Source: Solirubrobacteraceae bacterium
Lineage (GTDB): Bacteria; Actinomycetota; Thermoleophilia; Solirubrobacterales; Solirubrobacteraceae
Direction: 5' to 3'
Length of the DNA stretch: 39,913 nucleotides
Assembly: GCA_017882405.1 (NCBI GenBank)
Contig: JADGPO010000002.1
Span: forward strand, 1-39,913
This document shows, piece after piece, positions 9,156-16,589 of this stretch (its first letter is position 1; each line of letters opens with the position of its first letter). The position numbers and the translations under genes are program-made. Below the pieces are notes generated by a model. It was not told where the DNA came from. It saw nothing but the letters and a program-made list of their open reading frames with translations, and did not search any database.

Positions 9156-11039
9156 CTGCCGGCGCAGCTCGGCCATCAGGCGCTCGCGCTCGCCGTCCAG
9201 GTCCTGCACGCGCCGTCGCATCCTCTCCGCGTAGCGTTCGTTGCGGTCCATCGCGTCGGACAGAAGCGTCCCCGACTGCGCCTCGGCGGCGCCCAGCTCG
9301 GCGGCGCAGTGGCGCTCGATCCCCTGCTCCACCTGGCGCTCGTAGTCGCGTGACGCCTGGCCGACGGCGGAAATCACCGCCTCGGCGCTGCGCACGAGCT
9401 CCTCGCCTGGGCCCTCGTCGGCGGATGAGGACGCTGTCGCTGGCAGCCGCTCGGCCTCGGGTTGCTCGCCCGCGGGTGGCTGCTCAGCCGGCTCACCGGC
9501 CTCCGGGCGGGACTCGCTGCGCGCCGCCGAGGCCTCGAAGTCCCGGCTGCGGATCAGGATCAGCGTGAGTACCGCGGACACCAGGGTGAGGAGGGCGCCC
9601 ACCAGGAAGACCTCGTTGAGGCCGGTGGTGAAGCTCGCTCGGACCGCGTGGGCCGCCGCCGGCCGCGCCTTGGCAGGCAGCGCTCCCAGTCCGCTTGCGG
9701 CGCCGCTGCCCTGTGACACCGTGTTGGCAAGGGCGTGCGCGGCCTTCGTGCTCACCCCCGGGGTGCCTCGGAGCGCCGACTCGATGTGGGTGCTCACGGT
9801 GTGCGCGAACAACGTCCCGAGTCCCGCGATCCCGGTGGCGATGCCGACCTGTCGAAAGGTGGAGTTGATCCCGCTGGCCATGCCGGCTCGGTTGGGGGTG
9901 ACGACGCCGATCGCCGTGGAGGCCAGCGGCGGATTGATGAGGCCGACGCCGGCCCCGGCGACAATGAAGCCTGGGATCAAATGCTCCCAATGCGTGCCGG
10001 CGTTGACACCGCGCATGAGGAGCAATCCGATGCCGACGAGGGCCAGCCCGGGGGCGATCAGAAAACGGATCGGCACGAAGGCGGTGAGACGCCCGGCCAG
10101 CGTCGAGGTGAGCAGGATGCCGCCGGAGAGCACAAGAAAGCGCAGACCGGTCTGCAGAGCCGAGTATCCGAGGAGGTCCTGCAGGTACAGAGTCAGGTAG
10201 AGGAAGAGGGCGAAGAACCCGGCCGACAGCGAGAACGCCGCGATCGAGCCGCCGGTGAACGTCGGCTTGCGAAACAGCGCGAGATCGAACATGGCACGGT
10301 CCTTCTGGACGAGCTCGGCGATGACGAACAGGATCATCCCCACGAGCGCGCCGGCCAGCAGGGCCAGGATGAGGGTCGACCCCCACCCCTTCTCGTTGGC
10401 CTTGATCAGGGCGTAGACAAGCGCGCCCAGGGACCCCGTGAAGGTGATGACGCCAATCGGATCGACCCGGTGGTTGCCCGGCTGCCGCGACTCCTCGACA
10501 CGGAGCATCGTCACCACCACGGCGAGGACGCCGATCGGGACGTTGACCAGGAAGATCCACCGCCAGGAGATCCCGGTGGTCAGCGCGCCGCCGACCACGG
10601 GACCGATCGCCACGGCCAGCCCCGTGATGGCGCCCCACGCGCCGAACGCCGTCCCCCGCTCGCGTCCCTGGAAGGCGCTGCCCAATAGCGCGAGGGAGGT
10701 GGAGAACATCGCCGCTCCGCCGATGCCCTGCGCGCCGCGGGCAAGGTTGAGCCACAGCGGGGTCTGGGCGAGCCCCGAGGCCAGCGAGCTCAGACTGAAG
10801 ATGACCAGGCCGATGATGAACACGCGCTTGCGTCCATAGAGGTCGGCCAGCGACCCCGTCGTCAGCAGCAGCGCGGCGAGCAGGAGCGAGTAGGCATCGA
10901 CGACCCACTGCAGGTCCGAGAAGTTCGCCTTCAGCGAGGACTGGATCGCGGGCAGCGCGACGTTGACGATGGTCACGTCCAGAAGCAGCATGAACGTGCC
11001 CACGCACACCGCGATCAAGGTCCACCACTTGCGATCCAT
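9096..11039 (-). CDS. MFS transporter, DHA2 (EmrB/QacA) family, with long C-terminal coiled-coil extension
   Basis: A 647-residue drug:H+ antiporter-type protein. The first ~510 residues hold about 14 membrane helices, with the DHA2 N-terminal motif LDVTIVNVALPAI, the loop 2-3 signature GSLADLYGRKR, and motif C-like GPVVGGALTTGISWRWIFLVN. Proton-driven export of lipophilic compounds is the family role; substrate unknown. After the last helix (TLVSAVLTLILIR) comes an unusual acidic Pro/Glu linker and a charged helical region (ERHCAAELGAAEAQ, RNERYAERMRRRVQDL) that looks like a coiled coil in the cytoplasm. The ATG at 11039 has AAAGGAAG about ten bases upstream. The extreme C-terminus appears frameshifted and probably continued to 8953. 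Confidence 0.88.
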   Translation of the reverse strand: MDRKWWTLIAVCVGTFMLLLDVTIVNVALPAIQSSLKANFSDLQWVVDAYSLLLAALLLTTGSLADLYGRKRVFIIGLVIFSLSSLASGLAQTPLWLNLARGAQGIGGAAMFSTSLALLGSAFQGRERGTAFGAWGAITGLAVAIGPVVGGALTTGISWRWIFLVNVPIGVLAVVVTMLRVEESRQPGNHRVDPIGVITFTGSLGALVYALIKANEKGWGSTLILALLAGALVGMILFVIAELVQKDRAMFDLALFRKPTFTGGSIAAFSLSAGFFALFLYLTLYLQDLLGYSALQTGLRFLVLSGGILLTSTLAGRLTAFVPIRFLIAPGLALVGIGLLLMRGVNAGTHWEHLIPGFIVAGAGVGLINPPLASTAIGVVTPNRAGMASGINSTFRQVGIATGIAGLGTLFAHTVSTHIESALRGTPGVSTKAAHALANTVSQGSGAASGLGALPAKARPAAAHAVRASFTTGLNEVFLVGALLTLVSAVLTLILIRSRDFEASAARSESRPEAGEPAEQPPAGEQPEAERLPATASSSADEGPGEELVRSAEAVISAVGQASRDYERQVEQGIERHCAAELGAAEAQSGTLLSDAMDRNERYAERMRRRVQDLDGERERLMAELRRQTRTLAGPTKRLGPAPGSTA

Positions 11040-11102
11040 CGGTCTGGCTTCCTTTCGTCTTCCTAATAGCGGCCCCGGGCAAAGCCTACTCAGCCGATCG
11101 AG

Positions 11103-11299
11103 TTGCTCCGAGGAGTCACCTCCAATCCCACGATCTTCCAGCAGGCGATCGCCGAGAACGCCAAGCTCGCCTACCAGAGCTACCTGGAGCTGTTCCGCGG
11201 TCCGACGTCCACGCCTTCCAGGTGCAGAAGTTCGCCGACTCCTTCAAGCAGCTGCTCGACGGCGTCGCCGCCAAGCGCGACCAGCTGGTCGCCAGCTAG
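11103..11299 (+). pseudogene. tal: Transaldolase remnant with two internal deletions
   Basis: Three separate pieces of a ~360-residue transaldolase are stitched together within 200 bp. LRGVTSNPTIFQQAIA is the N-terminal barrel strand containing the family signature. It joins directly to ENAKLAYQSYLELFRG, a segment normally over 200 residues further on. After a frame change, DVHAFQVQKFADSFKQLLDG and AAKRDQLVAS then form the native C-terminus with a TAG stop. The catalytic lysine region is gone, so it cannot be functional. Transaldolase belongs to the non-oxidative pentose phosphate pathway. No neighbouring pentose phosphate gene remains. Confidence 0.8.
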
Positions 11300-11313
11300 G
11301 AGTAGCCCGCCCG

Positions 11314-11877
11314 CTAGTCCAGGTCGTGACGGACGAGCTCCAGGACCGGGAGCTCGCCGGGCGCCAGCGACGGTCGGCAGAGCGCCAGCTCGTCGGCCCC
11401 GAGCGCGGCGAAGGCGGCCTCCACGCCAGTCAGGTAGGTCGCGTCGATCACCGCCAGCCCGTCGTGCCGAGCGCCGCGCAGGCGCTCGCGGGCGGCGGGC
11501 GTCCCCATGTAAACCCAGACGCGAGCCCCGCGGGCGTCGGTCTGGTCTGACACGTCGACGCGTGAGTAGTTGCGCTCCCGCCGGTCCAGCCTCGCCAGCT
11601 GATCGGCGTCGACGGGCAGACACAGGCCGTTGACGACGGCGGCCCCGGCCACCGGGGCGACGTCGAGGAAGCTGACGAACACCGGCGGCCGCGACCCGTC
11701 GGCGGCCGTGTAGTACTTGTAGCCGGGCAGGTCGCGACCGTTGTCCATGGCCACTCCCCAGCCACGGACAAAGCCCGCCAGATCGGCGACGAACCCCTCG
11801 TCACGCAGCTCTCCGCTGGGCACGAAGGGCAGCTCAGCGGCCAGCGAGCCGTAGCCGAAGACGAAGTCCCGACTCAT
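11314..11877 (-). CDS. Gamma-glutamylcyclotransferase-like (AIG2/GGCT fold) protein
   Basis: A 187-residue protein beginning MSRDFVFGYGSLAAELPF. The FGYGSL loop is the substrate-binding motif of the gamma-glutamylcyclotransferase/AIG2 superfamily. RLDRRERNYSRVDV matches the second conserved block, and ARVWVYMGTPAARERL lies in the expected third. Members release 5-oxoproline from gamma-glutamyl compounds, but the exact substrate cannot be inferred. The ATG at 11877 puts the motif at the normal distance; an in-frame codon eight residues upstream is also possible. No strong ribosome site is visible. The 218 bp upstream, to the CsbD gene, hold nothing I recognise. Confidence 0.7.
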   Translation of the reverse strand: MSRDFVFGYGSLAAELPFVPSGELRDEGFVADLAGFVRGWGVAMDNGRDLPGYKYYTAADGSRPPVFVSFLDVAPVAGAAVVNGLCLPVDADQLARLDRRERNYSRVDVSDQTDARGARVWVYMGTPAARERLRGARHDGLAVIDATYLTGVEAAFAALGADELALCRPSLAPGELPVLELVRHDLD

Positions 11878-12095
11878 CGGCGGATGGTCGCACGCGAGCA
11901 CCGACGTCCGCTTGCGGACGCGCGGCGGGCGGCGGCGACTCCCCGGAAGCCGGCGGCGACCCCTCGGAGCGCCGAGCCGCCGGCTCGCAGCGATCCGGGC
12001 GACGGCGCCGGGCCCGCTGGCCGAGCCGGGCAGCCGTCCGATGACCAGATCCAGGGGGCGGATCAGCCTCAGCGAGCGGTCGACGGCGAATGTAG

Positions 12096-12245
12096 TCAGG
12101 CGTGTGGTGACTGCGCCTGCTGCAGGCGCCCTTCGCGCTCCAGCTGGTCACTGTTGCTGGCTTGGCCGAGAACCTCCTTGGCCGTGCCGACGACCTTGCC
12201 GGCCAGGCCTCCAATCGTTCGCTGGGTCCGTTGTCGAGGGGTCAT
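12096..12245 (-). CDS. CsbD-like small stress protein
   Basis: A 49-residue hydrophilic protein: MTPRQRTQRTIGGLAGKVVG then TAKEVLGQASNSDQLEREGR. The G-K-x-K-E-x-x-G and D-x-x-L-E-x-E-G-x-x-x-Q pattern is that of CsbD proteins, which are induced by general stress sigma factors in many bacteria and are intrinsically flexible. The ATG at 12245 follows GAAGGAGAAG, a good ribosome site; the longer open frame upstream is dodecin-gene antisense. It lies 73 bp behind dodecin on the same strand and close to the SigB-type sigma gene, consistent with a stress regulon. Confidence 0.75.
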   Translation of the reverse strand: MTPRQRTQRTIGGLAGKVVGTAKEVLGQASNSDQLEREGRLQQAQSPHA

Positions 12246-12318
12246 CTTCTCCTTCGGAAAGCTTGTCCAGGCCCTACCCGCGGCCCCGGCGAAGAACCAA
12301 CGCTGCGCGCGTCCGCGT

Positions 12319-12534
12319 CTATTGCTGCTCGAGCTTGAAGCCGATTCGCATCTCGACCTGGAAGTGGGCGATCTCATTGCCCTCCACGTGGCCGCGAATG
12401 CTCCGGACCTCCACCCAGTCGACATTGCGGAGGGTCTTGGCCGCGCGCTGGACGCCCGAGCGCATCGCCTCGGTGACGCCGTCGGGTGAGGTCCCGGCCA
12501 GCTCGACGATCTTGTAGGTGTCCGATTCCGACAA
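12319..12534 (-). CDS. Dodecin (flavin-binding dodecamer)
   Basis: A 71-residue dodecin: TYKIVELAGTSPDGVTEAM, then RSGVQRAAKTLRNVDWVEV and the terminal FQVEMRIGFKLEQQ. The layout is strand-helix-two-strand, and Trp40 is placed to sandwich the isoalloxazine ring. Dodecins store FMN, riboflavin or lumichrome and buffer CoA in actinobacteria. Length is exactly that of the family. The start codon is TTG (12532-12534), with AAAGGAG seven bases upstream; no ATG or GTG would give the conserved N-terminus. It is followed by the CsbD-like gene on the same strand. Confidence 0.9.
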   Translation of the reverse strand: MSESDTYKIVELAGTSPDGVTEAMRSGVQRAAKTLRNVDWVEVRSIRGHVEGNEIAHFQVEMRIGFKLEQQ

Positions 12535-12593
12535 GTAGGTCTCCTTTGAGCGTGGGTCATCCTATCCTTCCCAGCTACCCGCCGCGCCTTCGT

Positions 12594-12767
12594 TTATCCC
12601 GACTGGCACCGGGCAGCATCGGCCAGCTTGCGGGCAAGGGGCAGGAAGCGCTCGAACAGCTGATCCCGCCGCTCACGCGGGTTCCTAAGCAGACGGACGC
12701 GACTGAAAGCGTCATCTCGCGAGCGCCTCGAACAGCGGTCCAAGCGATGTTCGGGTTGGCGCGTCCC
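12594..12767 (-). pseudogene. N-terminal remnant of a second SigB/SigF-family sigma factor
   Basis: The minus frame reads RVRLLRNPRERRDQLFERFL followed by PLARKLADAARCQSG and a TAA stop. ERFLPLARKLA matches the ARRYLPLARKLASRY start of region 2 in the intact sigma factor at 15524-16381. The frame loses similarity immediately after LARKLA, where region 2 should continue with the -10 recognition helix. No start codon is found in the remaining open frame. It is therefore a stub of a paralogous sigma gene, with more than 200 codons missing. Similarity rests on about a dozen residues, so confidence is moderate. Confidence 0.55.
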
Positions 12768-12826
12768 TCAGCGGGCATCTCTGTGGGCATACACCGCCAT
12801 CGCTCAGAGCGAGAGGAGAATCTGAG

Positions 12827-13252
12827 GTGACCGAGGACGACACGAGTCAGGCCGCGCTGGGAGAGCTGTCAGTGCCCGAGCTGATGCGCCAGCTGTCAGA
12901 TCAGACAGCGACGCTCGTCCGCCAGGAGCTGGAGCTGGCCAAGGCGGAGCTGACCGGCAAAGGTAAGCGCGCGGGCGTCGGAGCGGGGATGTTCGGCGCT
13001 GCCGGTGTCTTCGGCCTCTACGCCCTGGGAGCGCTGACCGCCACCGTGATCCTCGCCCTCAGCCTGGCGATGAAGGGCTGGCTGGCGGCGCTGATCGTGA
13101 CGGTCGTCTACGGCGTTATCGCCGGGGTCCTGGCGCTGGCGGGCAAGAGCAACGTGAGCAGGGGCTTGCCGCCCGTACCCGAGCAGACCGTTGAGACGGT
13201 CAGAGAGGACGTGGAAGTGGCCAAGCAGCGCGCAAAGGAGGGCCGTCGATGA
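12827..13252 (+). CDS. Actinobacterial holin-X / phage holin family protein (DUF1469-like)
   Basis: A 141-residue membrane protein. The N-terminus has the family motif SVPELMRQLSDQTATLVRQE and LELAKAELTGKGKRAG, an amphipathic helix. Two membrane helices follow at about 50-78 (GMFGAAGVFGLYALGALTA) and 83-108 (LAALIVTVVYGVIAGVLAL), then a charged tail. The name comes from weak similarity to phage holins; the family is a conserved actinobacterial envelope protein without a proven lytic role. The GTG start at 12827 follows GAGAGGAG. It overlaps DUF3618 by ATGA and starts a cluster that also holds YihY and DUF4235, a recurrent actinobacterial arrangement. Confidence 0.82.
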   Translation: MTEDDTSQAALGELSVPELMRQLSDQTATLVRQELELAKAELTGKGKRAGVGAGMFGAAGVFGLYALGALTATVILALSLAMKGWLAALIVTVVYGVIAGVLALAGKSNVSRGLPPVPEQTVETVREDVEVAKQRAKEGRR

Positions 13253-13635
13253 GCACCGAGAGCAACGTCCCGGACCCGGGAACGCAGGGCGAGTCGCAGT
13301 CGCCCGAGGAGCTCCGCGCCGAGATCGAGCAGACCCAGCAGCAACTGGGTGACACGGTCGAAGCGCTGGCCCACAAGACCGACGTCAAGGCCCAGGCTTC
13401 GGCCCGCATCGATGCTGCCAAGACATCGGTCCAGGAGACCGTGCAGGGCGGTCAGGAGTCCGTGCAGCACACCCGCGAGGCTTTCGTCGCCAAGGTCAAG
13501 CAGAGCACCCCGGAGTCAGCCGGCGCGGGCGCGCAGCAGGTCAGCGCCACCGTGCAGGACAAACCGGTGCCGTTCGCCGCGGCGGGCGCATTCGCGGCCG
13601 GCGTGCTGGTCGGCTGGCTGCTCGGAAGACCGTGA
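13249..13635 (+). CDS. DUF3618 domain protein
   Basis: A 128-residue protein with the DUF3618 core at about 22-50: SPEELRAEIEQTQQQLGDTV then EALAHKTDVKAQA. A helical, Gln/Ser-rich linker follows, and a single C-terminal membrane segment PFAAAGAFAAGVLVGWLLGR. It is thus probably anchored in the cytoplasmic membrane with a coiled-coil head inside. Function is unknown. It is nearly always found with the holin-X protein upstream, as here, with translational coupling through a 4-base overlap. Confidence 0.85.
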   Translation: MSTESNVPDPGTQGESQSPEELRAEIEQTQQQLGDTVEALAHKTDVKAQASARIDAAKTSVQETVQGGQESVQHTREAFVAKVKQSTPESAGAGAQQVSATVQDKPVPFAAAGAFAAGVLVGWLLGRP

Positions 13636-13639
13636 ACGC

Positions 13640-14198
13640 ATGCCATCGGACACCACTGACCAAGAGGATGGCGGGGGGTTGGGGAACGGGCGCCGGATCG
13701 GCCGACTGATATGCCGCGTCAGGCCTGGCCCGCCGTCCTCAAGCGCACGTGGCGGGAGTTCAACGCCGACCACCTGACCGACCTGGCCGCGGCGCTGACC
13801 TACTACGGCGTGTTGGCGATCTTTCCGATGCTGGTGGTGATCGTCTCGGTGGTCGGTCTGTTCGGCCATTCGGTGTGGTGCTGCTGACGCTCAGCGTGCG
13901 CCAGCCGGGCTTTCGGTGGGTGACCCCCGGGGGCATCGTGGCGGTCGTCCTGTGGGTCGTGGCCTCCGCGGCGTTCGCGTTCTATATCGCCAACTTCTCC
14001 TCCTACAACAAGACCTACGGAGCCCTGGCCTCGGTGGTCATCTTCCTCGTGTGGCTGTGGATCACCAATATCGTGATCCTCCTCGGCGCCGAGCTCAACG
14101 CCGAGATCGAGCGAGGCCGCCAGATCGAGGGCGGCCACCCCGCCGAGCGCGAGCCGTATCTACCCCCGCGCGACGAGCCCAAGACCACCAGGAGGTAG
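13640..14198 (+). pseudogene. YihY/BrkB family membrane protein, frameshifted and internally deleted
   Basis: MPSDTTDQE at 13640 is the usual actinobacterial YihY N-terminus, five bases after DUF3618. The frame slips near a run of six Gs (13673-13678) and continues as PTDMPRQAWPAVLKRTWREF, then NADHLTDLAAALTYYGVLAI and the first membrane helix. At about 13870 the sequence jumps, in another frame, to the family's last part: VRQPGFRWVTPGG, FAFYIANFSSYNKTYGALA and LWLWITNIVILLGAELNAEI. About 150 residues with three or four helices are missing. An intact member has ~300 residues and six membrane helices; this copy should be inactive. DUF4235 follows after 6 bp. Confidence 0.8.
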
Positions 14199-14204
14199 CG
14201 AACG

Positions 14205-14483
14205 ATGGACAAGATCCTGTTCACCCCGATCAGCATCGGCAGTGGTCTCGTCGCGGGGATGATCGGCCGCAAGCTGTTCACCGCGCTGTGGGCACTCGTC
14301 GACGACGAGGAGGCGCCCAAGCCCGAGCACCGGCGGGTGCAGCCGGTCAAGCTGGCCGCGGCATTGGCCGTCGAGGGGGCGCTGTTCGCGCTGATCCGCG
14401 GGCTGGTCGACCACGGGTCGCGCCACGCCTACCTGCGCCTGACCGGCGAGTGGCCGGGCGACGAGAAGCCGGAGGAGAAGTAG
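14205..14483 (+). CDS. DUF4235 domain protein
   Basis: A 92-residue small membrane-associated protein. MDKILFTPISIGSGLVAGMI followed by GRKLFTALWALVDDEEAPKP is the family's first helix and acidic loop. LAAALAVEGALFALIRGLVD followed by HGSRHAYLRLTGEWPG is the second helix and conserved C-terminal block. Function unknown; the family accompanies YihY, DUF3618 and holin-X genes in actinobacteria, implying an envelope role. GGAGGTAGCGAACG precedes the ATG, a strong ribosome site. The gene is intact although its upstream neighbour is broken. Confidence 0.85.
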   Translation: MDKILFTPISIGSGLVAGMIGRKLFTALWALVDDEEAPKPEHRRVQPVKLAAALAVEGALFALIRGLVDHGSRHAYLRLTGEWPGDEKPEEK

Positions 14484-14492
14484 GTTCTGGTC

Positions 14493-14511
14493 CCGGGGCG
14501 ACCCGCCCCGG
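14493..14511. terminator. Hairpin between convergent DUF4235 and Fur-MGMT genes
   Basis: CCGGGGCG and CGCCCCGG form a perfect 8-bp GC-only stem with a 3-base loop, exactly between two convergent stop codons. No T-tract follows on either strand, but placement suggests a bidirectional terminator. Confidence 0.5.
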
Positions 14512-15468
14512 TCAGCCGGCTTCCAGCCGCTGGATCAGCGCCAGCCCGTCGGCTCCGCCGACGTAAGTCTCCGGCCGCTGGCTGCCGCGGCAGACGCGGT
14601 GACACGGGATCAGCAGCGGGACGGGGTTGCTCCCCATCGCGTAGCCGCAGTCGAAGGCGCTGAGGTCGCCGGCCAGTCGCTCATAGGAACGCGGCTCTCC
14701 GTACGGAATCTCGTTGACCGACAGCAGCGCTTCGATACTCGCCGGGACGGCGAAGCGCCAGTCGATCCCGTCCTGAGCGGCACGCCGCGAGCCACCGAAG
14801 TACTCCTCCAGCGTCGTGTCGAGCTGGTGCAGCCGCCGGCGTCCGGCGACTGGTCCGCGGCGACTGCGCGCGCGATCGGCCAACGCCGAGAAATCCGCGT
14901 GATGCTCGAAGGCGACGCGCGCGATCCCCTCCGCCGAGGCGGCCAGCGCCAGCTCGCCGACCGGGGTGGCGACGGTGGCGCAGGTGAGGTCGGACACTCC
15001 GGGCCCACCGACGGTGGGACGGCGCGTGATCTGGGCGACGCCGGCGCTGAGGCCGCGCTCGTAATCGCGGCACTCGCTGCACACCCCTTCGGCTCGGACG
15101 GCGAGGCCCTGGATCTCATAACCCGGAAGGGTGCGCTCCCGCAGCTCCCCGCCTCCGAGCTCGACATCGAACAGCCTCAGGCACAAGCGGCAGTGGAAGT
15201 GATCGTGCGGCTCGAGATTGGTCTCATACCGGACGGGTTCGGGACTTCCGACCGACGCCAGCAGGCCCAGCTCGGTGAGCTCGGCCAGCGTGGCATACAC
15301 CGTCCCGCGCCCGATCTCCGGCACCACCGCGCTGGCGCGCGAGAGGACCTCGTCGGCTGAGAGATGCTCGTCGCTACGACCGCGGAACGCCTGCAGGATG
15401 GCGCGGCGCTGGGGCGTCACCCGCAGTTCCCGAGCACGCAGCAGCTGAGCGATCGCGTCGACCTGCAT
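14512..15468 (-). CDS. Fur-family repressor fused to an O6-methylguanine-DNA methyltransferase-like domain
   Basis: One 318-residue open frame with two domains. Residues 1-140 are a complete Fur-type protein: winged helix (LRVTPQRRAILQAFRG; GRGTVYATLAELTELGLL), the metal-site HDHFHCRLC (His88, His90, His92, Cys93, Cys96) and a second CxxC at 130-133. Residues 165-318 are an MGMT/Ogt-type domain with VATPVGELALAAS, IPYGEPRSYERLA, and the alkyl-acceptor IPCHRV (Cys289). The Arg finger expected in its HTH helix is replaced (AFDCGYAMGSNP, Cys274), so base flipping may differ from true MGMT. Start ATG 15468 is preferred; an in-frame extension upstream lacks conserved sequence. Third-position GC is uniform across the join, so I see no sign of an artefact. 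It lies 55 bp behind the sigma gene. Confidence 0.85.
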   Translation of the reverse strand: MQVDAIAQLLRARELRVTPQRRAILQAFRGRSDEHLSADEVLSRASAVVPEIGRGTVYATLAELTELGLLASVGSPEPVRYETNLEPHDHFHCRLCLRLFDVELGGGELRERTLPGYEIQGLAVRAEGVCSECRDYERGLSAGVAQITRRPTVGGPGVSDLTCATVATPVGELALAASAEGIARVAFEHHADFSALADRARSRRGPVAGRRRLHQLDTTLEEYFGGSRRAAQDGIDWRFAVPASIEALLSVNEIPYGEPRSYERLAGDLSAFDCGYAMGSNPVPLLIPCHRVCRGSQRPETYVGGADGLALIQRLEAG

Positions 15469-15523
15469 CGTCGCGAGCCTAGCTAAGCCCTCGGAGCGCT
15501 GATGTCGAGTCGGCAGCGCACGG

Positions 15524-16381
15524 CTATGGCTCACGACGCTCCGTCAGACGCTTGGTCGCGCGGGAGAGCAGGCGTGACACCTGCATCTGCGAACACCCCA
15601 GGCGCTCGGCGATCTCCGTCTGCTTGAGGTCCTCGCCGAAGCGCAGACTCAGCGCTTGGCGCTCCGGATAGGGAAGGCCGCGGATTCCATTGGCGAGATC
15701 GAGGGTCGTCTCGGCCAGCGCGAAGCGATCGTCCTCCGAACCCAGGACCTCCACCAGCGGTGCCGTGTCGCCATCCGCCCCCCCAGCGGGTGCATCCAGC
15801 GAAGCGCCGAAATGCGCGTTGACGGCCTCCAACGCCCACAGCACCTCCTCCACGCTGAGCTGCAGGAACTGCGCCAGCTCGTCGACCTGCGGCGAGCGGC
15901 CGAGGCGCTCGGTCATCTCGCGGGAGGCGCGGTCGACGCGCAGCGCCAGCTCCTTGGCGTACCGTGGCACGTGCACCGACCACCCGGTGTCGCGGAAGTG
16001 GCGCTTGAGCTCGCCGAGGATCGTGGGCACCGCAAAGGCGGGAAACGACGTGCCGCGCTCCAGGCTGTAGCGATCGATGGCGCGCAGGAGCCCGAGACTG
16101 GCAACCTGGACGAGATCCTCCAGCGGCTCGTTGGGATTGATGTACCGCGAGGCGAGCTTACGAGCGAGCGGCAGGTAGCGCCTGGCCAGCTCGTCGCGCG
16201 CCGGGCAACGGCCGCCGGGGCGCCTCAGCTGCCACAGCTCTTCGGTGGCGACCCGTCGCAGGGAGCCGGTGGACGGCGAGGACGTCGCTTCGACGCGCAC
16301 CACGGGCGGTTTCCCGGCGTCCCGATGTGCAGATTCGTGGTCAAGCAGGTCGGACACAGGCGTGCCATGACCATATAACAC
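15524..16381 (-). CDS. RNA polymerase sigma factor, SigB/SigF/SigG subfamily
   Basis: A 285-residue group 3 sigma factor. Region 2 has ARRYLPLARKLASRYINPNE and PLEDLVQVASLGLLRAIDRY, with the -10 recognition helix in TSFPAFAVPTILGELKRHFR. DTGWSVHVPR leads into region 3. Region 4 ends with LKQTEIAERLGCSQMQVSRL as the -35-binding HTH. This is the general-stress/sporulation type that is normally held by an anti-sigma factor, but no anti-sigma or anti-anti-sigma gene is in the window. The GTG start at 16381 lies behind AAAAGGAG. A 7-bp inverted repeat sits just upstream of that ribosome site. Dodecin, CsbD, DUF892 and holin-X nearby would be natural regulon members. Confidence 0.92.
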   Translation of the reverse strand: MLYGHGTPVSDLLDHESAHRDAGKPPVVRVEATSSPSTGSLRRVATEELWQLRRPGGRCPARDELARRYLPLARKLASRYINPNEPLEDLVQVASLGLLRAIDRYSLERGTSFPAFAVPTILGELKRHFRDTGWSVHVPRYAKELALRVDRASREMTERLGRSPQVDELAQFLQLSVEEVLWALEAVNAHFGASLDAPAGGADGDTAPLVEVLGSEDDRFALAETTLDLANGIRGLPYPERQALSLRFGEDLKQTEIAERLGCSQMQVSRLLSRATKRLTERREP

Positions 16382-16398
16382 CTAGTAGGTGCTCCTTT

Positions 16399-16415
16399 TC
16401 AGGACTATGTCCTGA
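16399..16415. promoter_or_regulatory. Inverted repeat in the leader of the sigma factor gene
   Basis: TCAGGAC-TAT-GTCCTGA: perfect 7-bp arms around a 3-base centre, directly upstream of the sigma gene's AAAAGGAG ribosome site. It could be an operator or a small hairpin in the leader. No known binding protein is assigned. Confidence 0.4.
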
Positions 16416-16589
16416 TGCATACATGGTCTGGCGCTCCACGGTGCCCGGGGCGGCGGCGACGACGATTCGCGTCTCCAGAACGGCTGCCCCCGGTCCGCCG
16501 TAATCAGGCGGTTTGGCGATCGGGTTACCGGGGAGTAGATAGGTATGAGGTCGGGGTGCGGCCTGAACCACGAACTTGAGGAGCAACAC

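Noticed and set aside
9493..11082. Second long minus frame over the MFS gene
   Set aside because: Low-complexity Arg/Gly/Pro shadow of the transporter frame.
12592..12616. SigB-type promoter (GTTTAT, 13 bases, GGGCAG) for the holin-X operon
   Set aside because: It lies over 200 bp from the start codon and overlaps the sigma-factor remnant, so the match is probably chance.
16510..16545. SigB-type promoter before the DUF892 gene (GTTT and GGGGAG)
   Set aside because: The -10 is poor and no spacing fits well; sequence alone does not support it.
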